A DNA stretch of 9,118 nucleotides. Source: an uncultured Flavobacteriaceae bacterium. Its GTDB lineage: Bacteria; Bacteroidota; Bacteroidia; Flavobacteriales; Flavobacteriaceae. The notes beneath the pieces are model-generated. The model was not told the origin of the DNA and made no database searches. It saw nothing but the letters and a program-made list of their open reading frames with translations. A program made the position numbers and the translations under genes. Numbering within the stretch: position 1 is the first letter of the stretch; every line of letters starts with the position of its first letter. The stretch lies in assembly GCA_947311745.1 (NCBI GenBank), contig CAMZLT010000111.1:1-9118 (forward strand), written 5' to 3'. This document shows, piece after piece, positions 5,878-9,118 of the stretch.

Positions 5878-6548
5878 AACTGGATTCCTATTTTAATATC
5901 CTTTGTTTCTATTTTATTTCCGTTGTAGTAAGCATCTTTAAAAAGGGGTGTTAATGCGTAATATATATAAAAATTTATATTACCATAACCTGTTGCTAAG
6001 GAAAGCCCGTATTGTAGTTTTTTTATTTCTTTTAAATTCATTAATTTTTGGATACCATCTAGTTTATATTTTGCTTTGGAAATAAATATATAATTAGTTT
6101 TAATTCCTCCATAAATTCTCCAAAATTTATATTTTTCGCGAGTGGAAGTTCGCCATCTTATTTCTAAGGGAATTTCTATAGTGTGTGTAATAAGCTTATT
6201 ACTTTTGTAATTATCGTCTATTTGAAAATTCTCAAAAATGGTACTTCCATTTGATTCGAAAATTTTTAAATTATGGAAGTATGTGTTTAATCCGTAACCA
6301 ATTCCAATTCCAAATCCAAAATTTCGTTCTTTATTAGTGGGCATGTCTTTAATAAATCCAAAAGAAAAGCTGTTGGAGAATCCAGATTGTTTTATTGTTT
6401 CTGGTAGATTTCGTAGTATGTTATAGCTGAATTTTACATAAATTTGATCCTCTAGATAATAGCCTTCTTTTTCATCTTTTAATTGAGAGTAATTAATTAA
6501 AGGAATAATTAGTAAAAGAATAGATATTATAATTTGTTTTAAATGCAT
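5865..6548 (-). CDS. PorT-like outer-membrane beta-barrel protein
   Basis: The 227-residue product begins with a signal peptide: MHLKQ, a hydrophobic core at 6-19, and likely signal peptidase I cleavage near NYSQ (19-22). The mature part has alternating-hydrophobic, aromatic-rich strands expected of a small outer-membrane barrel, such as GFGIGIGYGLNTYF (78-91) and the final IKIGIQFYIL. Segments DQIYVKFSYNILRN (34-47), SFGFIKDMP (62-70), EIPLEIRWRTS (125-135) and YKFWRIYGGIK (140-150) match my memory of the flavobacterial PorT-like family (OMP_b-brl_2 type). PorT was first linked to gingipain secretion by the type IX system in Porphyromonas, but many annotated PorT-family members have no proven secretion role. 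It has its own -7 promoter box and lies downstream of the exb operon terminator. Its 3' end overlaps the PAP2-like gene by 13 bp. The C-terminal residue is Leu rather than the aromatic usual in proteobacterial barrels. Confidence 0.72.
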   Translation of the reverse strand: MHLKQIIISILLLIIPLINYSQLKDEKEGYYLEDQIYVKFSYNILRNLPETIKQSGFSNSFSFGFIKDMPTNKERNFGFGIGIGYGLNTYFHNLKIFESNGSTIFENFQIDDNYKSNKLITHTIEIPLEIRWRTSTREKYKFWRIYGGIKTNYIFISKAKYKLDGIQKLMNLKEIKKLQYGLSLATGYGNINFYIYYALTPLFKDAYYNGNKIETKDIKIGIQFYIL

Positions 6549-6569
6549 TTACAGGGACATTATTTACAA

Positions 6570-6577
6570 CAAAGATA
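6570..6577 (-). promoter_or_regulatory. -7 promoter element for the PorT-like gene
   Basis: The minus strand reads TATCTTTG, an exact TAnnTTTG match, 21 nt before the start codon at 6548. At the expected -33 position only a TTTTC is present. The terminator at 6612-6645 isolates this gene from the exb operon, so an own promoter is expected here. Confidence 0.5.
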
Positions 6578-6611
6578 CTGATATTATTGGTCTATGAAAA
6601 GTTTAAGGTAT

Positions 6612-6645
6612 AAAAAAAGACAATCCAATGGGATTGTCTTTTTTT
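6612..6645 (-). terminator. Intrinsic terminator of the exbB-exbD operon
   Basis: A 15-bp perfect stem pairs 6612-6626 with 6631-6645 around a 4-nt loop. The core is GACAATCC/GGATTGTC, flanked by A7 and T7 tracts. It begins 16 nt after the stop codon of the short exbD gene. The tracts make it symmetrical, so it would stop transcription from either side. No forward-strand gene ends nearby, so its main role should be for the minus strand. Confidence 0.92.
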
Positions 6646-6661
6646 AAATAAATTTTCAAAA

Positions 6662-7114
6662 CTATTCTTTTCTCTGCATTGTTGTGGCAGAATAGTTAAT
6701 TTTAAGAGCATCAACTTCTCTTAATTCGGTTTTAATATCAAATATAGTACCTACTTCATTATTGATATCTGCTTTTATTGAAGTTGTTAAACGTGGTAAT
6801 TCACTTTCAGTAACTTTAGTACGTTTATCTAAAATAAAATTTTGAATATCTTTTATAGATTGTAGTCTATCATTTAACTGAATAAAGTCTCCTTTTTTAC
6901 CTTTAAGTTTACCTACATAAATATAACTAACTAATTTTTTTTGTTCTAGTTTTTTTGTTTCAGTAGCTTTTGGTAAAGTTTGAACAACTTTAAGATCACT
7001 ATCTTTCATCGTGGTTGTTACCATGAAAAAGAATAAAAGCATAAATACAATATCAGGTAATGATGCTGTATTTACAGCAGGCATATCGTTCTTTTTTTTA
7101 TTAAATTTTGCCAT
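6662..7114 (-). CDS. exbD: ExbD/TolR-family biopolymer transport protein, short form
   Basis: This 150-residue protein (E. coli ExbD 141) has the family layout: a short basic cytoplasmic tail (1-18), one membrane helix (about 20-37) and a periplasmic domain. The helix carries Asp21 in LPDIVFMLLFFFMVTTTM, matching the essential proton-carrying Asp25 of E. coli ExbD. The periplasmic part contains LVSYIYVGKL (61-70) and SIKADINNEVGTIFDIKTEL (112-131), typical of the ExbD fold. With ExbB it should form a proton-driven motor in the inner membrane that passes force to a periplasmic partner. The gene starts 4 bp after the end of the long exbD and is the last gene before the terminator. The shared D-I-x-F and V-T-T-T-M pattern with the long form points to duplication followed by divergence. 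Confidence 0.93.
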   Translation of the reverse strand: MAKFNKKKNDMPAVNTASLPDIVFMLLFFFMVTTTMKDSDLKVVQTLPKATETKKLEQKKLVSYIYVGKLKGKKGDFIQLNDRLQSIKDIQNFILDKRTKVTESELPRLTTSIKADINNEVGTIFDIKTELREVDALKINYSATTMQRKE

Positions 7115-7118
7115 AATG

Positions 7119-7730
7119 TTATTCTACTTTTATTGGTTCAGCTTCCGAAAGAATCATAGGGAATCTTTCTTTAACAATTTTTACTTTGTTTTTAAGCGTT
7201 TCGTTTTTTGGATTCTTTTTTGCTCTTTCTAGTAAGGTTTCATACGATTCATGATATAGTTTTTGTGTTTCTCTATCGCGTAATTCGTTATACGCTCTTA
7301 CTAGTTCATTGGTTACTTGAACAAAAATACCATGCTTTGTTTTTCTAGAACTTTGTATAGAAACAATAGCTTTGTTTGGATGAACAGACGATGTTTCTAA
7401 TTTTTTCCCTTCACAGTAATCACAAGTATTTCCATCCTTACCTTTTCCTGCACCATTATCTAAAAAATCTTTGGCAACATCTTTAATTTGATCTACCGTT
7501 TTGTATTCGTTGTTTACTAATATTTCGCCATTTTGGTTAATATTAACAACAAGTACATTACGTTCTTTAATAATTGGTTTAGGTTGATCTTTTTTAACTT
7601 TCGGAGGCAACTTTCTTGGGATACCAGCATCAATATCCATAGTTGTTGTTACTAAGAAGAAAATTAATAGTAAGAAGGCAATATCTGCCATAGAACCTGC
7701 ATTAATTTCTGGAATATCTCTTTTTGCCAT
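7119..7730 (-). CDS. exbD: ExbD/TolR-family protein, long form with CxxC insert and C-terminal extension
   Basis: The 203-residue protein is about 60 residues longer than classical ExbD. A short cytoplasmic tail precedes one membrane helix (about 15-31) with Asp16 in SMADIAFLLLIFFLVTTTM, the expected proton-relay residue. The periplasmic ExbD fold is visible from NVLVVNINQNGEILVNN (58-74) and a helix at 79-91, then AIVSIQSSRKT (121-131) and a helix with NELVRAYNELRDR (141-153). Two additions stand out: an insert at about 92-118 with Cys103 and Cys106 (TCDYCEGKK), and a charged, mainly helical tail at about 151-203. As I recall, both occur in other Flavobacteriia. The two cysteines would face the periplasm and could form a disulfide. 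It is 10 bp after the unknown membrane-protein gene and 4 bp before the short exbD, so translation is tightly linked. Confidence 0.93.
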   Translation of the reverse strand: MAKRDIPEINAGSMADIAFLLLIFFLVTTTMDIDAGIPRKLPPKVKKDQPKPIIKERNVLVVNINQNGEILVNNEYKTVDQIKDVAKDFLDNGAGKGKDGNTCDYCEGKKLETSSVHPNKAIVSIQSSRKTKHGIFVQVTNELVRAYNELRDRETQKLYHESYETLLERAKKNPKNETLKNKVKIVKERFPMILSEAEPIKVE

Positions 7731-7740
7731 AATTATTGTT

Positions 7741-8157
7741 TTAGGATTTAACTAAGGATTTTACAGTGTCAAAAATAAGTCCAAGGAATGCTATTCCTCC
7801 TAAGAACATACTAAATTTGATACCTGCATCTACAAGTTTTGATGTGCTTCCTGCTTCTAGCATTACTTCATTTTTACCATTGTATGCAGCGGCTCCATCT
7901 GCCATTGCATAAGATATAGCAAAAATCACTCCAAAAATCACTAATCCAATAATTGTTTTTTTAAGAGCTTTAGGGTTTTTTAATAAATTCATTACTGAAA
8001 ATATTAAAACAATTGCTACTGTTGCGTATAGTAATATTTTTGTGAAATTGATAAACATACCAACCTTAGCATCATCACCTCCAGTACTCATAAACATTAG
8101 AGCGACTCCTATAAGAGAAATTACTAATGTAATTATTTTTAAATATTTTGCTTTCAT
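7741..8157 (-). CDS. Uncharacterised four-helix membrane protein inside the exb operon
   Basis: I do not recognise a named domain in this 138-residue protein. It has four likely membrane helices, at about 7-24, 39-58, 68-84 and 113-131. Positive residues cluster at the N-terminus (MKAKYLK), in the 2-3 loop (LKNPKALKK, 59-67) and at the C-terminus (VKSLVKS). The positive-inside rule therefore gives both ends in the cytoplasm, with acidic or polar loops (GGDDAK at 26-31; ADG through LVD at about 86-110) in the periplasm. It lies between exbB (68 bp upstream) and the long exbD (10 bp downstream) on the same strand, within one apparent operon. That position suggests an accessory subunit or assembly factor of the ExbB/ExbD motor, but only by context. 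Codon use and AT content look like its neighbours, so I see no sign of recent transfer. Confidence 0.85.
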   Translation of the reverse strand: MKAKYLKIITLVISLIGVALMFMSTGGDDAKVGMFINFTKILLYATVAIVLIFSVMNLLKNPKALKKTIIGLVIFGVIFAISYAMADGAAAYNGKNEVMLEAGSTSKLVDAGIKFSMFLGGIAFLGLIFDTVKSLVKS

Positions 8158-8192
8158 ATTATATATTGTTTTTAAAATTAATAAATTCTTTA

Positions 8193-8220
8193 CTTAAGAA
8201 CTTTTAGAGTTCGTTTTAAG
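8193..8220 (-). other. Imperfect hairpin between exbB and the next gene
   Basis: GAACT pairs with AGTTC around a 5-nt loop (core 8198-8212). The outer arms CTTAA (8193-8197) and TTAAG (8216-8220) can extend it if three bases (8213-8215) bulge. It starts six bases after the exbB stop. No T tract follows on the minus strand, so full termination is unlikely. It could act as an mRNA processing or stabilising element that keeps ExbB in excess over the downstream subunits; this is inference. Confidence 0.35.
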
Positions 8221-8225
8221 AAATA

Positions 8226-8957
8226 TTATTTTTTATGTTTAACTAATAAATCAATTAAAGAAATAGAAGCATCTTCCATTCCGTTAACGATAGAGTCAAT
8301 TTTAGAAACAATATAGTTATATAAAATTTGTAATATAATTGCTACGATAAGTCCAAATACAGTTGTTAATAAGGCTACTTTAATACCATGTGCAACAACT
8401 TCTGCAGAAATAGTACCAGCAGTTTCAATCGCATCAAATGCACCAATCATACCAATTACAGTCCCCATAAATCCAAGCATTGGAGCAAGAGCGATAAATA
8501 GTGTTAACCATGATACGTTTTTTTCTAGTAGTCCCATTTGTACACCACCGTAACCAACAACAGCTTTTTCAGCAGCGTCAATTCCTTCGCCATCACCAAC
8601 TCTTTTTAATCCTTGGTAAAAAATAGATGCAACAGGTCCTTTTGTATTTCTTGCAACTTCTTTTGCTGCTTCGATTCCTCCATCAGCTAGAGCATCTTCA
8701 ATACTTTGCACTAATTTTTGTGGGTTTGTAGATGCCATATTAAGGTAAATAATACGTTCTATTGCAATTGCAAGTCCTAAAATTAAAGCAAGTAGTACGA
8801 TTCCCATGAATCCTGGACCTCCTTCAATGAATTTTGTCTTTAATAATTGTAAAGAAAATCCTGCTTCCTCAGCTTTTTCAGCTTGAGCAGCAATAGTTTG
8901 TACATTTCCAAAAAATGCTAAACCTGTAATTGTTAGAATAGTTAATGATTTTTTCAT
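8226..8957 (-). CDS. exbB: ExbB/TolQ/MotA-family proton channel protein
   Basis: ExbB forms the pentameric inner-membrane stator through which protons flow to drive ExbD. The 243-residue protein (E. coli 244) has a signal-like N-terminus (1-25, possible cleavage after AAQA), a first membrane helix at about 50-70 ending IAIERIIYL, a cytoplasmic domain at about 72-147, and helices two (149-172) and three (193-216). LAPMLGFMGTVIGMIGAF (157-174) is the family signature. Thr166 and Thr199 correspond to the pore threonines 148 and 181 of E. coli ExbB in a gap-free alignment of this stretch. In the same alignment E. coli Glu176 is replaced by Val194, next to Lys193. The gene is first in the operon, with a near-consensus promoter just upstream. 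No tonB or receptor gene is in the window, so the partner could be TonB or another periplasmic protein encoded elsewhere. Confidence 0.95.
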   Translation of the reverse strand: MKKSLTILTITGLAFFGNVQTIAAQAEKAEEAGFSLQLLKTKFIEGGPGFMGIVLLALILGLAIAIERIIYLNMASTNPQKLVQSIEDALADGGIEAAKEVARNTKGPVASIFYQGLKRVGDGEGIDAAEKAVVGYGGVQMGLLEKNVSWLTLFIALAPMLGFMGTVIGMIGAFDAIETAGTISAEVVAHGIKVALLTTVFGLIVAIILQILYNYIVSKIDSIVNGMEDASISLIDLLVKHKK

Positions 8958-8995
8958 TTTAAATTTGAGTTTTAATTAATTTTTATTTAACGGGT

Positions 8996-9026
8996 TAAAG
9001 ATACATAATTTTATTTAACAACCAAA
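8996..9026 (-). promoter_or_regulatory. Promoter of the exb operon
   Basis: On the minus strand TTTG (9023-9026) is followed after 19 bp by TATCTTTA (8996-9003). This fits the flavobacterial layout TTTG, 17-23 bp, TAnnTTTG with one mismatch in the last base. The start codon at 8957 lies 38 nt beyond the -7 box. The -33 element is only six bases from the tRNA 3' end, and no terminator lies between, so read-through from the tRNA gene could also contribute. Confidence 0.6.
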
Positions 9027-9031
9027 TTTTG

Positions 9032-9118
9032 CGGAGGGAAAGGGATTCGAACCCCCGTTACGATTTCTCGTAAACACGCTTTCCAAGCGTGCGCCTTAAG
9101 CCACTCGGCCATCCCTCC
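9032..9118 (-). tRNA. tRNA-Ser, anticodon GGA
   Basis: The minus strand folds as a complete class II tRNA of 87 nt ending exactly at the window edge. The acceptor GGAGGGA pairs with TCCCTCC, with discriminator base G (complement of 9032). The D arm is GCCGAGTGGCTTAAGGC. The anticodon stem is CACGC/GCGTG around loop TTGGAAA, with anticodon GGA at 9082-9084, reading UCC and UCU serine codons. The long variable arm has stem TTACGA/TCGTAA with loop GAAA, and the T loop is TTCGAAT. The first two T-stem pairs are G-T wobbles. The 3' CCA is not encoded. The long variable arm and the anticodon both indicate serine. Confidence 0.96.

Noticed and set aside
5224..6630. The terminators after accC and after exbD share the 9-mer AATCCAATG, suggesting a dispersed repeat.
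   Set aside because: The match is short, AT-rich and only partly in corresponding stem positions (one includes the loop), so chance is the simpler explanation.
7011..7232. Forward open frame of 73 codons opposite the two exbD genes.
   Set aside because: It is antisense to conserved membrane-helix codons, and its Phe-rich product matches no family.

Overview
The window reads as a stretch of chromosome from a low-GC member of the Flavobacteriia (Bacteroidota). The evidence is AT-rich DNA, several flavobacterial -7 promoter elements of the form TAnnTTTG with few Shine-Dalgarno sites, a DUF177-rpmF-fabH-accB-accC order, a PorT-type outer-membrane barrel, and an ExbB plus two-ExbD proton-channel operon of Bacteroidota type. 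I cannot name the genus. Nothing looks mobile: I saw no transposase, integrase, phage gene, CRISPR array, toxin-antitoxin pair or long repeat. This is mostly core housekeeping DNA.

Left part (1-5261). A 5'-partial view of riboflavin synthase (ribE) runs leftwards off the window edge. It is divergent from pdxA (vitamin B6), with a compact shared promoter region of 60 bp. Rightward from pdxA come a DUF177/YceD protein and ribosomal protein L32 (rpmF), closed by a strong intrinsic terminator. Next is a fatty-acid initiation block: fabH (ketoacyl-ACP synthase III), accB (biotin carboxyl carrier) and accC (biotin carboxylase), closed by a second terminator. AccB and AccC make the carboxylating half of acetyl-CoA carboxylase, whose malonyl product (after transfer to ACP) is the substrate of FabH. 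The carboxyltransferase genes accA and accD are not here. The forward-strand genes end with a small multi-pass membrane protein that keeps a degenerate PAP2-phosphatase signature.

Right part (5865-9118). All genes here are on the minus strand. In transcription order they are tRNA-Ser(GGA), exbB, an uncharacterised four-helix membrane protein, exbD (long form), exbD (short form), a strong terminator, and then a separately promoted PorT-like outer-membrane beta-barrel protein. The barrel gene overlaps the PAP2-like gene tail to tail by 13 bp. The exb genes encode an inner-membrane proton-driven motor of the ExbB/ExbD type; no tonB gene or TonB-dependent receptor lies in the window.

The parts most worth a second look are the unknown membrane protein inside the exb operon, the two structurally different ExbD subunits, the loss in ExbB of the glutamate equivalent to E. 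coli Glu176, and the degenerate PAP2-like protein. I did not find a clear, wholly new system. These are uncharacterised parts of a conserved flavobacterial locus.
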